DNA of 64,000 nucleotides from Actinomycetes bacterium (GCA_022839745.1 JALHJB010000011.1:47502-111501); one strand, 5' to 3'; numbered from the stretch's first letter, positions 54,852 to 63,945 are shown. Notes: a model not told the origin generated them from the sequence alone. A program made the numbers and translations.

Positions 54852-55922
54852 CTACTCGTCGTGGTGAGCGGCCTCGAACAGCCCCAGCCAGTGCGCCATC
54901 AGCCCCGAGAGCAGGGCAAGCACCACAAAGGTGACGAGCTTGTAGAGCATCGGCACCCACCGCATCGCGTAGCCGCCAACGGCAAGCGCCGCAGACCAGA
55001 CATAGATGATGACGACCGTCTGACGCTGACTGAACCCGCGGGCGAGCAGCCGATGGTGGATGTGCCCGCTGTCGGCCTCGCCGATCGGGCGTCCATAGCG
55101 CTTGCGACGGATGATCGCGGAGAACGTGTCGAAGACCGGCACGCCCACGATGAGGATGGGCACGACCAGTGCGATGGCCGCAACCGACTTCATGACGCCG
55201 GTAAGCGATATGCAGGCGAGCGCGAACCCGAGCAGCAGTGAGCCCGAGTCGCCCATGAAGATCGACGCCGGGTGGAAGTTGTACCGGAGGAACCCGATGC
55301 AGATGCCGATGAGGGCCATCGCCAGGAAGGCGGCCATCGGCTGATTCGACTCCAAAGCAAGCACAGCAAGGCTGATGGCTGCTATTGCGGTGACACCGGC
55401 GGCCAGGCCATCGAGCCCATCGATGAGGTTCACGATGTTGGCGAAGCTCACCATCCACAGCAACGTCACCGGCACCGCAAGGATGCCGAGCAGCACGATG
55501 CCACCCCCGAAGGGGTCGCTTACGAACTCGATCCGCACACCGCCCGCAACCGTGACACTGGCCGCCACCAGTTGCCCGATGAGCTTCTTGCCAGCCGACA
55601 GGCCGATGACGTCATCGACGAGACCGACGATGAACGCCACCGTCATGCCCGCGAACACCGCACCCGCCGGGCTTGCCTCGGCCGTCAGGATCGGTTGCCA
55701 GCCCCACGCCAGCTCGCCCACCCAGCGCACCGCCGCAGCGGCGAGAAGGCCCGAGAACATGCCGACGCCGCCGATTCGCGGTATCGACCCCTGATGGACG
55801 TGCCGGCCCCCGGCATGGGACACGATGCCCCACCTGAGACCCACGAGGCGGGCGACCGGCGTCATCACAAGCGTGACCGCGGCCGCGACCGCAAGCACGA
55901 TCGCGTGCTCGACCCAGTTCAC
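54852..55922 (-). CDS. wecA: Undecaprenyl-phosphate GlcNAc-1-phosphate transferase (WecA/TagO family)
   Basis: A 356-residue polytopic enzyme, ten or so helices, that starts lipid-linked glycan synthesis by moving a sugar-1-phosphate to undecaprenyl phosphate. Motifs: IPRIGGVGMF, VGLVDDVIGL, NLIDGLDGLAAG, FMGDSGSLLLGF and the HIHHRLL loop. Start GTG at 55922 overlaps the dcd stop by 4 bp. It is the only initiating transferase seen here and could serve the 24-46 kb glycan locus. It could also serve a teichoic-acid-like polymer. Confidence 0.94.
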   Translation of the reverse strand: MNWVEHAIVLAVAAAVTLVMTPVARLVGLRWGIVSHAGGRHVHQGSIPRIGGVGMFSGLLAAAAVRWVGELAWGWQPILTAEASPAGAVFAGMTVAFIVGLVDDVIGLSAGKKLIGQLVAASVTVAGGVRIEFVSDPFGGGIVLLGILAVPVTLLWMVSFANIVNLIDGLDGLAAGVTAIAAISLAVLALESNQPMAAFLAMALIGICIGFLRYNFHPASIFMGDSGSLLLGFALACISLTGVMKSVAAIALVVPILIVGVPVFDTFSAIIRRKRYGRPIGEADSGHIHHRLLARGFSQRQTVVIIYVWSAALAVGGYAMRWVPMLYKLVTFVVLALLSGLMAHWLGLFEAAHHDE

Positions 55923-56377
55923 TCGCCCGCACCACCGGTGAACCGTGTCGCACCCACGCCTGCCTCGGCCAGCATTTCCGTGGAGAGGTCGTCGGGGTAC
56001 GGCTCGCGGAAGATGATCTCCTTGATGCCCGCGTTGATGAGTATCTTGGCGCACAGCACGCACGGCTGGTGGGTGCAGTACACGGTTGCCCCGTCGATCG
56101 CGATACCATGCCTGGCAGCCTGGATCACGGCGTTCTGCTCGGCATGGATGCCCCTGCAGAGCTCGTGCTGGGTGCCTGACGGGATCCCGCGCTGTTCGCG
56201 CAGGCACCCGACCTCGTCACAGTGCTTGAGCCCGGACGGCACGCCGTTATAGCCGGTGGCAAGGATGCGCTTGTCCTTCACCAGCACCGCCCCGATGTGA
56301 CGCCGCGTGCAGGTGGAGCGCTGCCCGACCTGATCGGTGATTGCCATGAAGTACTCGTCCCACGATGGTCTGGGCAT
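55919..56377 (-). CDS. dcd: dCMP deaminase (ComEB type)
   Basis: 152-residue zinc deaminase making dUMP from dCMP: GTQHELCRGIHAEQNAV and HQPCVLCAK give the zinc His/Cys set and the catalytic Glu. It supplies dUMP to ThyX, encoded 6 kb away. The ATG at 56377 with GGAGG five bases upstream is preferred to a GTG at 56389. Confidence 0.94.
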   Translation of the reverse strand: MPRPSWDEYFMAITDQVGQRSTCTRRHIGAVLVKDKRILATGYNGVPSGLKHCDEVGCLREQRGIPSGTQHELCRGIHAEQNAVIQAARHGIAIDGATVYCTHQPCVLCAKILINAGIKEIIFREPYPDDLSTEMLAEAGVGATRFTGGAGE

Positions 56378-56392
56378 GTGCGCCTCCACGGC

Positions 56393-57040
56393 CTACTTGG
56401 TGCCGAACAGCCGGTCGCCGGCATCGCCGAGACCAGGGACGATGTACCCGTGGTCGTTCAGGTGGCTGTCGATGGCGCACGTGTAGATCGTGACGTCCTT
56501 GCAGGTCCGATTGATCTCCTCGATGCCCTCGGGTGCGGCGAGGAGCACGAGCAGGTTGATCTCGTGCGCGCCCCGGTCGCGGAGGAACTGCACCGCGGCG
56601 GCGGCGGAGCCACCGGTGGCCAGCATCGGGTCCACGATGAGCACGTCGCGCTCGCCGATGTCTTCCGGCAGCTTGCAGTAGTACTCGACCGGCTGCAGCG
56701 TCTCGGGGTCACGATAGAGCCCCACGTGTCCTACCTTCGCGGCCGGAATGAGCTCCAGGATGCCCTCGACCATGCCGAGACCCGCGCGGAGGATCGGGAT
56801 GACCGCCACCTTCTTGCCAGCGAGCACGTGGGTGGTCGTCTGGGTGATGGGCGTCTGGACAACTGTCTCGTGCAGCTGGAAGCTCCTCGTCGCCTCATAG
56901 GCCTCGAGCATCGCGAGCTCCTTGACGAGCTCGCGGAACTCCTTCGCCCCCGTACCGATGTCACGCAGGATGGACAGCTTATGCTGTACGAGCGGGTGGT
57001 CGATCACGACCACGTTGTCCCAGCGCAGGTCATTCGCCAT
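56393..57040 (-). CDS. upp: Uracil phosphoribosyltransferase
   Basis: 215 residues; converts uracil and PRPP to UMP. HPLVQHKLSILRD at the start, LRAGLGMVEG, and VLIVDPMLATGGSAAAAV as PRPP loop. ATG at 57040 with AAGGAGG upstream. Sits 15 bp from the next gene in the nucleotide operon. Confidence 0.97.
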   Translation of the reverse strand: MANDLRWDNVVVIDHPLVQHKLSILRDIGTGAKEFRELVKELAMLEAYEATRSFQLHETVVQTPITQTTTHVLAGKKVAVIPILRAGLGMVEGILELIPAAKVGHVGLYRDPETLQPVEYYCKLPEDIGERDVLIVDPMLATGGSAAAAVQFLRDRGAHEINLLVLLAAPEGIEEINRTCKDVTIYTCAIDSHLNDHGYIVPGLGDAGDRLFGTK

Positions 57041-57056
57041 GACTCGGCCTCCTTCT

Positions 57057-58301
57057 CTAGAGCTCGGGGTACAGCGGGTGCGCCTCGAGCATGGAGGCGA
57101 CCTGCGCTTTGATGGAGTCGATGCGCGTGGCGTCGTTGCGGTGGAATATCGTCTCCGCGATCAGCCTGCCCACCGTGTGGGCCTCTTCATCGTTGAAGCC
57201 GCGCGTGGTCATCGCCGCCGAGCCGACGCGGATGCCGCTCGTGACGAACGGGCTCTCAGGGTCGTTCGGGATGGCGTTCTTGTTCACGGTCATGCCCACG
57301 TGCTCGAGGATCTTCTCGGCGTCCTTGCCGGTCACGCCGGCGGGGCGCAGGTCCACGAGCAGGAGGTGGTTGTCGGTGCCGCCCGATACGAGACGCAGCC
57401 CGCCTTCCACCATCGCCTCGCCCATGACGCGCGCGTTGACCACGACCTGGTCGATGTACGCCTTGAACTCCGGCTGCATCGCCTCACGGAACGCCACGGC
57501 CTTGGCCGCGATGATGTGCTCGAGCGGGCCGCCCTGAAGCCCCGGGAACACCGCCTTGTCGATCGCGGTCTGGTGCTCGGCCTTGCACAGGATGAGACCG
57601 CTCCGCGGCCCGCGGAGCGTCTTGTGCGTGGTGGAGGTCACCACATCGGCATGCGGGACCGGCGACGGATGCGCACCGGTGGCCACCAGACCGGCGATGT
57701 GCGCCATGTCGACCATGAGCTTCGCGTCGACCTCAGCGGCGATCGCGGCGAAACGCTCGAAGTCGATGGTACGCGGATACGCCGAGGCGCCGGCGATGAT
57801 CATCTTGGGCCGGTGCTCCTTGGCCAGACGCTCCACCTCGTCATAATCGATGCGCTCGTCATCACCGAGGCCGTACGGGACGACGTTGAACCACTTGCCC
57901 GAGAAGTTGACCGGTGAGCCGTGGGTAAGGTGACCACCCATGGCGAGGTTCATCCCGAGGTACGTGTCCCCGGGCTCCAGGAACGCGTAGTAGACGGCGA
58001 GGTTGGCCGGTGCGCCCGCGTGTGGCTGTACGTTGGCGTGGTCGGCGCCGAAGAGCTGCTTGGCGCGATCGCGGGCGAGATCCTCGACCACGTCGACTTG
58101 CTCGCACCCACCGTAGTAGCGCTTGCCCGGGAGGCCTTCGGCGTACTTGTTGGTGAGCACGCTCCCCGCGGCTTCAAGCACCGCCATGGACACGAAGTTC
58201 TCGGACGCGATCAACTCGATCGAGCTGCGCTGACGCGCCAGCTCGGCGTCCATCGCCGCCGCAAGCTCCGGATCGGATGCGGACACGTGGCGCAACGTCA
58301 T
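57057..58301 (-). CDS. glyA: Serine hydroxymethyltransferase
   Basis: 414-residue PLP enzyme interconverting serine and glycine while loading tetrahydrofolate. IELIASENFVS, KYAEGLPGKRYYGG, VDMAHIAGL and the PLP lysine in STTHKTLRGPRSG. One variation: PHAGAPAN where most enzymes have PHSGxxAN. Together with thyX and dcd it feeds thymidylate synthesis. ATG at 58301 with GGAGAGAGG upstream. Confidence 0.97.
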   Translation of the reverse strand: MTLRHVSASDPELAAAMDAELARQRSSIELIASENFVSMAVLEAAGSVLTNKYAEGLPGKRYYGGCEQVDVVEDLARDRAKQLFGADHANVQPHAGAPANLAVYYAFLEPGDTYLGMNLAMGGHLTHGSPVNFSGKWFNVVPYGLGDDERIDYDEVERLAKEHRPKMIIAGASAYPRTIDFERFAAIAAEVDAKLMVDMAHIAGLVATGAHPSPVPHADVVTSTTHKTLRGPRSGLILCKAEHQTAIDKAVFPGLQGGPLEHIIAAKAVAFREAMQPEFKAYIDQVVVNARVMGEAMVEGGLRLVSGGTDNHLLLVDLRPAGVTGKDAEKILEHVGMTVNKNAIPNDPESPFVTSGIRVGSAAMTTRGFNDEEAHTVGRLIAETIFHRNDATRIDSIKAQVASMLEAHPLYPEL

Positions 58302-58316
58302 GGGGGATCCTCTCTC

Positions 58317-58763
58317 CTACTCCGCAGACTGTTCGATCTGGCCGATCTTGTCGATCCGGCGCTGATGACGGCCGCCCTCGAACGGCGTTGACAGGAACAC
58401 CGAAAGCACCTCGGCGGCGCGCTCCTTGTCAATGTAGCGACCCGGCAGCGTCAGGATGTTCGCGTTGTTGTGCATGCGGGCCATCTTCGCCATCTCGGGG
58501 TCGGATGCCTGCACCGCGCGGATACCGGGCACCTTGTTGGCGGCGATGGCCATGCCGATGCCTGTGCCGCAGATGAGCACGCCGAACGGCGCCTCACCGG
58601 ATGCCACGGCGCGTGCGACACGCTCGGCGTAGTCGGGATAATCGACGGACTCATCGGTGTACGGGCCGATGTCGACGACATCATGGCCCAGGTCGCGGAG
58701 CACGTCGGCAACCTGCTCCTTGAGCTCGAACCCTGCGTGGTCGGAACCGAGGTAGACGCGCAT
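58317..58763 (-). CDS. rpiB: Ribose-5-phosphate isomerase B
   Basis: 148 residues of the RpiB/LacAB fold: YLGSDHAGFELKEQV, DYPDYAERVA, GVLICGTGIGMAIAANKVPGIRA with the catalytic Cys, and HNNANILTLPGR. Interconverts ribose-5-P and ribulose-5-P. ATG with AAGGGGAG upstream. 15 bp from glyA. Confidence 0.96.
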   Translation of the reverse strand: MRVYLGSDHAGFELKEQVADVLRDLGHDVVDIGPYTDESVDYPDYAERVARAVASGEAPFGVLICGTGIGMAIAANKVPGIRAVQASDPEMAKMARMHNNANILTLPGRYIDKERAAEVLSVFLSTPFEGGRHQRRIDKIGQIEQSAE

Positions 58764-58781
58764 ACACTCCCCTTCAGCGTC

Positions 58782-58815
58782 GCCGGAGGCGACCCTTAGG
58801 TGGGCCGCCTCCGGC
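58782..58815. repeat. 10-bp stem-loop between tsaC and rpiB
   Basis: GCCGGAGGCG (58782-58791) pairs with CGCCTCCGGC (58806-58815) around a 14-base loop. No U-tract on the minus strand; likely a processing or pausing hairpin just upstream of the rpiB ribosome site. Confidence 0.45.
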
Positions 58816-58854
58816 AGATTGTACCGTATCGACCGCGCCCGGCAGGTGTCAGTT

Positions 58855-59493
58855 CTACTGCGCCTGCGCGGCCGCCATGACCTCCGCCTCGGAGATCGGC
58901 CCGATCCTGGTCACCACCGGCTCCGGACCGGTGCAGTCGACCACCGTGGACGCGAGCCTGTGCGGCGTCTCGCCGCCGTCGAGCACGATGTCCGCAGCGG
59001 CGATGATGCGCTCCTCGAGCTCCTCGAACGCCGTGGCCGGAGGCTCGCCCGAGGTGTTCGCCGAGGTGGTGACGACCGCCGCGCCGTTGGAGCGGATGAG
59101 CTCCTGCACGAGCGGGTGGTCCGGCGAGCGGAGGGCGACGGTGCCGCGATCGTCCCGGAACTCCTTGGCCACGATGTCCGCGGCCTTCACGACGATCGTG
59201 AGGGCTCCGGGCCAGAACGCGCGGGCGAGCCGGTGTGCGTACTCGGGGGCGTCGGTAGCGTACTTGTCGAGAGCACCCTCGTCCTCGACCAGCCAGGGAA
59301 GCGGCTTGTCCTTGGGTCGCATCTTGATGTCGATGATCTCCTGAGAGCCGATACATGATGTCGCGGAAGCGCCTATCCCGTACACCGTCTCAGTGGGGAA
59401 TACGATGATGCCCCCGTCCTTGAGCAACGTGGCGGCGAGATTGACCACTTCCGCCGAGGGGTTTTCCGGGTCGACGTGAATCACCTTGTTCAT
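58855..59493 (-). CDS. tsaC: L-threonylcarbamoyladenylate synthase (TsaC/YwlC type)
   Basis: 212-residue YrdC-fold enzyme for the first step of tRNA t6A37 synthesis. PTETVYGIGASAT, KMRPKDKPLPWLV, FWPGALTIVVKA, ALRSPDHPLVQELI and TTSANTSGEPPAT. It lacks the Sua5 C-terminal domain, so it is the short TsaC form. Start overlaps the prmC stop by 4 bp. Confidence 0.95.
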   Translation of the reverse strand: MNKVIHVDPENPSAEVVNLAATLLKDGGIIVFPTETVYGIGASATSCIGSQEIIDIKMRPKDKPLPWLVEDEGALDKYATDAPEYAHRLARAFWPGALTIVVKAADIVAKEFRDDRGTVALRSPDHPLVQELIRSNGAAVVTTSANTSGEPPATAFEELEERIIAAADIVLDGGETPHRLASTVVDCTGPEPVVTRIGPISEAEVMAAAQAQ

Positions 59494-60371
59494 CGCAGCA
59501 TCGACCTACCTTTCCGTGCATAGACGATACGCTCTCGGCCGGCGAGATCACGCCGGACCGTCACACCCTCAAAGGTTCCTCGCAACTCCCCCGCCGCCGA
59601 GGCGACGCACCCGCTGTCGAGCTCGACCGCCAGTCCGCCGCCCGGCGCCAACCATCGCCCGGCCTCACCGGCGATTCGGCGGAACGTGTGTAGCCCGTCG
59701 GAGCCACCATCCAGCGCAAGGGCCGGCTCGAAGCCCAGTATCTCCGCCGGGAGATCGGGAAGATCCGCGCTCGGGATGTACGGCGGGTTGGACACGACGA
59801 AGTCGACCGTACCGATGAGCTCTTGCGGCAGTGGATCGAAGAGGTCTCCATGAAGTGACTGTACCCTGTCCGCAACATTTGCGTTACCTGCGTTGCGACG
59901 CGTGGTGGCGACCGCCTGCTCGCTCAGGTCGACCGCCCACACCCGCGCACCGGGATGCTCGCTCGCGATCGACACGGCAACGCATCCGGATCCGGTGCAG
60001 AGGTCGAGGACGACGGGCTCGGGGACGTCCGCGAGATGCTCGAGCACCACATCCACGAGCACCTCGGTCTCAGGACGCGGGATGAAGACGCCTGGCTCCA
60101 CGTGCACGACGAGGTGGCGGAACGGCATCTCACCGGTGACGTACTGGAGCGGCATCCCCTCGGCACGACGAGCGACGAGCGTGCGGTAGCATGCGCGCTC
60201 ATCGCCGGAGAGCGGGCGATCGTGGTAGGCGTACAGCTCGACGCGCGACAGCCCGGTGGCGGAGGACAGCAGCCACTCGGCGGAACGGCGCGGATGCTCG
60301 TCGTCCTTGCGGCCCAGGTACTCGCACGTCCACTCGAGCGCGTCTTTCACTGTCCAGACGCGCTCGGCCAC
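59490..60371 (-). CDS. prmC: Peptide chain release factor N5-glutamine methyltransferase PrmC
   Basis: 293 residues; methylates the GGQ glutamine of RF1/RF2. N-terminal helical domain, then a SAM-dependent fold with PRPETEVLV, VLDLCTGSGCVAVSIA, DLSEQAVATTRRN and the catalytic VVSNPPYIP. GTG start at 60371 directly after the prfA stop, so enzyme and substrate genes are adjacent. Confidence 0.96.
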   Translation of the reverse strand: MAERVWTVKDALEWTCEYLGRKDDEHPRRSAEWLLSSATGLSRVELYAYHDRPLSGDERACYRTLVARRAEGMPLQYVTGEMPFRHLVVHVEPGVFIPRPETEVLVDVVLEHLADVPEPVVLDLCTGSGCVAVSIASEHPGARVWAVDLSEQAVATTRRNAGNANVADRVQSLHGDLFDPLPQELIGTVDFVVSNPPYIPSADLPDLPAEILGFEPALALDGGSDGLHTFRRIAGEAGRWLAPGGGLAVELDSGCVASAAGELRGTFEGVTVRRDLAGRERIVYARKGRSMLR

Positions 60372-61439
60372 TTACACCACCGCCGCCAGACGCTCGGCCC
60401 GGTCGGCGGCGGCCAGGCCCTCGAGGAGCGGGTCGAGGTCCCCCATCAGCACCCCCGGTAGGTTGTGCACCGTGAGCCCGATCCGGTGATCGGTGATGCG
60501 GTCCTGCGGGACGTTGTAGGTGCGGATCTTCTCGCTGCGGTCGCCAGAGCCGATCTGGCTCTTGCGCGCCGCCCCGAGCTCGGCGTTGCGCCGCTCCATC
60601 TCTTGCTCGTAGAGGCGGGCGCGCAGCACGCGCATGGCCGCCTCGCGGTTCTGCAACTGGGACTTCTGGTTCTGTGACTGCACGACCAGCCCCGTGGGCA
60701 GGTGGGTGATGCGCACGGCCGAGTCGGTGGTGTTCACGCTCTGGCCGCCGGGACCGCTCGAGCGGTACACGTCGATGCGCAGGTCGGCCTGGTTGATCTC
60801 GATCTCCACGTCCTCGGCCTCGGGCAGTACGGCCACCGTGGCCGTGGAGGTGTGGATGCGACCCTGGCTCTCGGTGGCCGGAACGCGTTGCACGCGGTGC
60901 ACGCCGCTCTCGAACTTCATCTTGGAGTAGACGCCCTTGCCCTTGATCATGAACGAGACGTCCTTGTAGCCGCCCACCTCGTTCTCGCTCGCGTCGATCT
61001 CCTCGACCTTCCACTTCTGCGACTCGGCGTAGCGCGTGTACATACGGTAGAGGTCGCCCGCGAACAACCCGGCCTCGTCGCCACCCGCTCCCGCGCGGAT
61101 CTCGACGATGACGTTCTTCTCATCGTTCGGATCGGTGGGGAGCATCATGACCTTGAGTTCGTCCTCGAGCGGCTTGACGCGCTCTTCGAGCTCGTCGAGC
61201 TCGGCCTTGGCGAGCTCCTTCATCTCGGCGTCCGTCTCGCTCCGGAGCATCTCCTTGGCGTCGGCTATGCCATCGAGCACGCCGAAGTACTCTCGGATCT
61301 TGCTCGCGACCGGCGACATGTCCGAGTGCTCTTTGGCCAGGCGCGCATATTCTTTCTGGTCGTTCAGAACGGCCTGGTCTGAAAGCTTCCTGGTGATCTC
61401 GTCGTACGACGAGAGGATTGATTGCAGCTTCTCACGCAT
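60372..61439 (-). CDS. prfA: Peptide chain release factor 1
   Basis: 355 residues. Stop-codon recognition tripeptide PAT in RVPATESQGRIHTS and the peptidyl-transferase motif GGQ in RSSGPGGQSVNTTDSA. Reads UAA and UAG. ATG at 61439. The 76-bp gap upstream (61440-61515) carries no distinct feature. Confidence 0.97.
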   Translation of the reverse strand: MREKLQSILSSYDEITRKLSDQAVLNDQKEYARLAKEHSDMSPVASKIREYFGVLDGIADAKEMLRSETDAEMKELAKAELDELEERVKPLEDELKVMMLPTDPNDEKNVIVEIRAGAGGDEAGLFAGDLYRMYTRYAESQKWKVEEIDASENEVGGYKDVSFMIKGKGVYSKMKFESGVHRVQRVPATESQGRIHTSTATVAVLPEAEDVEIEINQADLRIDVYRSSGPGGQSVNTTDSAVRITHLPTGLVVQSQNQKSQLQNREAAMRVLRARLYEQEMERRNAELGAARKSQIGSGDRSEKIRTYNVPQDRITDHRIGLTVHNLPGVLMGDLDPLLEGLAAADRAERLAAVV

Positions 61440-61515
61440 CTATCGTGTGTCCTCCGTACGGATACTCACAGACTAGCACGCCTCCGACGGATGACCAGGG
61501 GCGCGACGGATCGAA

Positions 61516-62505
61516 TCAGTCGAACTCGGGGAGCGGTGCCGGCGCGCAGACAGCCTCGCCGCGCCTGGCCGCCTCGGCCTCTTCTCGCGCCACGACAAGG
61601 TTCATCGCCGCCACGGCGACCTCGATCATCGAGTCATCAGGCTCGGCGGTTGTCATGCGCTGCATCTGCAGACCCGGCCACAGCAGCACCTTCACGAGCG
61701 GGTTGTCCGGTCGCGAACCGGCCCACTTCACGGTGATCTCATAGGCGAGCCCCGCGATCAGTGGCAGGAGCAACAACCGGATGCCGATGTTGAAGAGCAG
61801 CGCCCAGCCTCCACCGCTGACGCCCCACGACGCAAGGATCGCCTTGCCCGGGACGAGCGAGAAGACCACGATGGCCACGATCATGACCATGAGCAGGAAC
61901 GACGTGCCGCAGCGAACGTGCAGTGTCGTGTACTTCTGGATGATGTCGGTCTCGAGCGGGAGCCGCCGCTCGTAGGCGTGGATGGTCTTGTGCTCGGCGC
62001 CGTGATAGCTGAAGACGCGATGGATCTCGCGCATCCGGCTCACAGCCCAGATGTAGAGGAAGAACGCCACGAGCCGCATGACGCCGTCAACGGCGTTCCA
62101 CAGGAACGGCCGCTCCACCGAGCTCCCCACGAGCAGGTTCGTGACAACGGCCGGCAGCACGATGAACAGCCCGATCGCGAGTGCGAGCCCACCGATCATC
62201 GCGACGCTGATCTCCTTGCTATCGAGCTGCTCATCCTCGCTCTCCCCCGAGTGCTCCGCGGAGATGGTGAAGGCCTTGATAGCAAGCGCCATGGTCTCGT
62301 AGAAGCCCCATATGCCGCGGATGATCGGCCACCGTAGCCACCCGTGCCTGTCACGCGCCGAGACGAGGTCATGCTCCTCGGTGTAGATCTCGCCGGACGG
62401 CTCGCGCACGGCTACGGCCCAGTTGTACTTGCCGCGCATCATGATGCCCTCGAGCAGGGCCTGACCACCGATATGGGTGGGATGGATCGTGCATTCGTCT
62501 GACAT
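61516..62505 (-). CDS. DUF1385 family membrane protein
   Basis: 329-residue integral membrane protein. Family marks are HIGGQALLEGIMMRGKYNWAVAVR at the N-terminus and RVFSYHGAEHKTIHAYE in the middle, then RCGTSFLLMVMIVA. Four or so helices. The molecular role is not established, though the gene is regularly beside prfA. ATG at 62505 with GGGAG upstream, two bases after the thyX stop. Confidence 0.9.
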   Translation of the reverse strand: MSDECTIHPTHIGGQALLEGIMMRGKYNWAVAVREPSGEIYTEEHDLVSARDRHGWLRWPIIRGIWGFYETMALAIKAFTISAEHSGESEDEQLDSKEISVAMIGGLALAIGLFIVLPAVVTNLLVGSSVERPFLWNAVDGVMRLVAFFLYIWAVSRMREIHRVFSYHGAEHKTIHAYERRLPLETDIIQKYTTLHVRCGTSFLLMVMIVAIVVFSLVPGKAILASWGVSGGGWALLFNIGIRLLLLPLIAGLAYEITVKWAGSRPDNPLVKVLLWPGLQMQRMTTAEPDDSMIEVAVAAMNLVVAREEAEAARRGEAVCAPAPLPEFD

Positions 62506-62507
62506 GC

Positions 62508-63191
62508 TTACTCCCTCTTCGGGGCCTTGGGGTACGGATCGCCGCAGGTCATCGCACCCTCGCGGCACGGGCCGCGCCGGCACGACGCACCCGCGTCCAT
62601 GAAGATGTACGGGGCGGTGGGCTCTGCAAGCGCCAGCATCGCGAGCGCGAGGTCACGGATCTCCCACTGGGCGCGCTTGCAGCACCTGAGCTCGAAGAAG
62701 TGCAACAGCTCCCGGATGTTCATGGTGACGACGATCTTGGTCTCCATGGCGTTGGGGAGCAGATAGCGCGCATCTTCCGCCGGCACGCCGGCGTCCACGA
62801 GCGCACGATATGCATCGAACGCTGCGCGAGTGGCAGTGGCGAAGGCCTCGGCCACGGCCGAGTCACCCGCCACGGAGGGCGGCGTGACGAACGCCGGTTC
62901 GCTCGCGTACGTCACGTAGCGCTGCGACTGCTGGTTGTAGCTCGCCAGACGGTGTCGCACCAGCTGATGGGTGAGCGCGCGGCTCACGCCGTCGATTGCG
63001 AACGTGTAGCTCGCGTGCTCGAGCGCCGAGGTGTGCCCCGAGGTGATGATCGTCTTGAGGACGCGGCGGACCGCCTCCTCCGACATCGTCTCGGTGAGCT
63101 CGGCGGCGCCGACGGGTGCGTAGCACAGCCGCGCAGCCGCGGCGATCGCGCGCTCCGGGTCGGGCGTGTGGTTGAGCAGCCTGACGTCCAC
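62508..63191 (-). CDS. thyX: Flavin-dependent thymidylate synthase ThyX
   Basis: 227-residue FAD/NADPH enzyme making dTMP from dUMP without ThyA. Signature RHRLASYNQQSQRY, with TSALEHASYTFAIDG before it and MNIRELLHFFELR after. C-terminal CRRGPCREGAMTCGD is Cys-rich and may bind metal; this is beyond the core ThyX fold. GTG start at 63191. Confidence 0.95.
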   Translation of the reverse strand: MDVRLLNHTPDPERAIAAAARLCYAPVGAAELTETMSEEAVRRVLKTIITSGHTSALEHASYTFAIDGVSRALTHQLVRHRLASYNQQSQRYVTYASEPAFVTPPSVAGDSAVAEAFATATRAAFDAYRALVDAGVPAEDARYLLPNAMETKIVVTMNIRELLHFFELRCCKRAQWEIRDLALAMLALAEPTAPYIFMDAGASCRRGPCREGAMTCGDPYPKAPKRE

Positions 63192-63211
63192 TGGATGCCT
63201 CCGATAACACA

Positions 63212-63236
63212 GGAAGGCGGGATAGCCCCGCCTTCC
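63212..63236 (-). terminator. Rho-independent terminator after rpmE
   Basis: A perfect 10-bp stem (GGAAGGCGGG/CCCGCCTTCC, loop of five) is followed on the minus strand by TGTGTTATC. It lies 37 bp after the rpmE stop and before thyX, so rpmE is probably monocistronic. Confidence 0.7.
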
Positions 63237-63272
63237 GGATGATAACGCGTTCGTGACCCGCGGGGCGCTTGC

Positions 63273-63671
63273 TTAAGCCTCGGGAGCCTCTTCCGCCACG
63301 TCGGCGACAGCCTCGCCGCTCTCGATGGCGGCTGCGACCTCGACCTTGGCGGCACGCTCGGCCTTGGTGGCGCCCTTCTTGGCCTTCTCCTCGCGAGCGG
63401 CGAGCGCGGCCTCCTCAGCAGCCTTCTGGCGCGCCTCACGGGCTTCGGCTTCCTTCTTCGCAACAGCCGCGGCGGCGTTACCGAACTTGTCGGAGAAGCG
63501 CTGGACGCGACCACCAGTGTCAACGAGCTTCTGGGTGCCGGTGTAGAACGGGTGGCACTTGGAGCAGAGCTCGATGCGGAGCTCGGGCTTGGTCGAGCGG
63601 GTCATGAAGGTCTCGCCGCATGAGCAGGTGACCTTGGACTCGACGTAGTCAGGGTGGATTCCGGTGCGCAC
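63273..63671 (-). CDS. rpmE: Ribosomal protein bL31 with long C-terminal tail
   Basis: Residues 1-~65 are a zinc-type bL31: GIHPDYVES, CSCGETF, LCSKCHPFYTG with the four-Cys metal set, and FSDKFG. The remaining ~65 residues are a low-complexity Ala/Glu/Lys tail (KKEAEAREARQKAAEEAALAAREEKAKKG...) ending acidic. Ordinary bL31 is 70-90 residues, this is 132. Start is GTG at 63671 with GGAGGT nine bases upstream; an ATG at 63686 would add five residues. Confidence 0.93.
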   Translation of the reverse strand: MRTGIHPDYVESKVTCSCGETFMTRSTKPELRIELCSKCHPFYTGTQKLVDTGGRVQRFSDKFGNAAAAVAKKEAEAREARQKAAEEAALAAREEKAKKGATKAERAAKVEVAAAIESGEAVADVAEEAPEA

Positions 63672-63695
63672 TGTAAGGACCTCCATCGATATGCC

Positions 63696-63712
63696 CCTGG
63701 TTTCCGACCAGG
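63696..63712 (-). promoter_or_regulatory. Hairpin in the rpmE leader
   Basis: CCTGGT and ACCAGG form a 6-bp stem with loop CGGAA on the minus strand, about 25 bases before the start codon and within the transcript from the promoter at 63731-63759. Possible autoregulatory site, by analogy with other ribosomal-protein leaders. Confidence 0.4.
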
Positions 63713-63730
63713 AGCGGGGACAGCCCGCGA

Positions 63731-63759
63731 ATCATAGCACGCGCTCCGCGAGGCGGCAA
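63731..63759 (-). promoter_or_regulatory. Promoter of rpmE
   Basis: Minus-strand TTGCCG (63754-63759) and TATGAT (63731-63736) with a 17-bp spacer. Start predicted near 63724, leaving a ~53-nt leader. Between here and 63945 I see no other gene; a GGGCCGCGGCCC palindrome lies near 63890. Confidence 0.6.
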
Positions 63760-63945
63760 TGACTCAACAAGCCGAAGGAAGCATCCCACGATCTGGGGAC
63801 TAGGCCGCATCAGGCAAGGAGCGGGCTCTCACGTCCCAGTGACTCTTCCATGTCTTATTGTACCGCATCACGAGGAATGGGAGTAGGGCCGCGGCCCCCT
63901 TCGTTCGTGTAAGGCAAATGGGGGCAGCACCACCCAGCGCCGACA

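Noticed and set aside
54304..55458. 384-codon minus-strand frame containing the AtpI-like gene
   Set aside because: Only the last 112 codons look like a membrane protein; the rest overlaps wecA in another frame and has no ribosome site.
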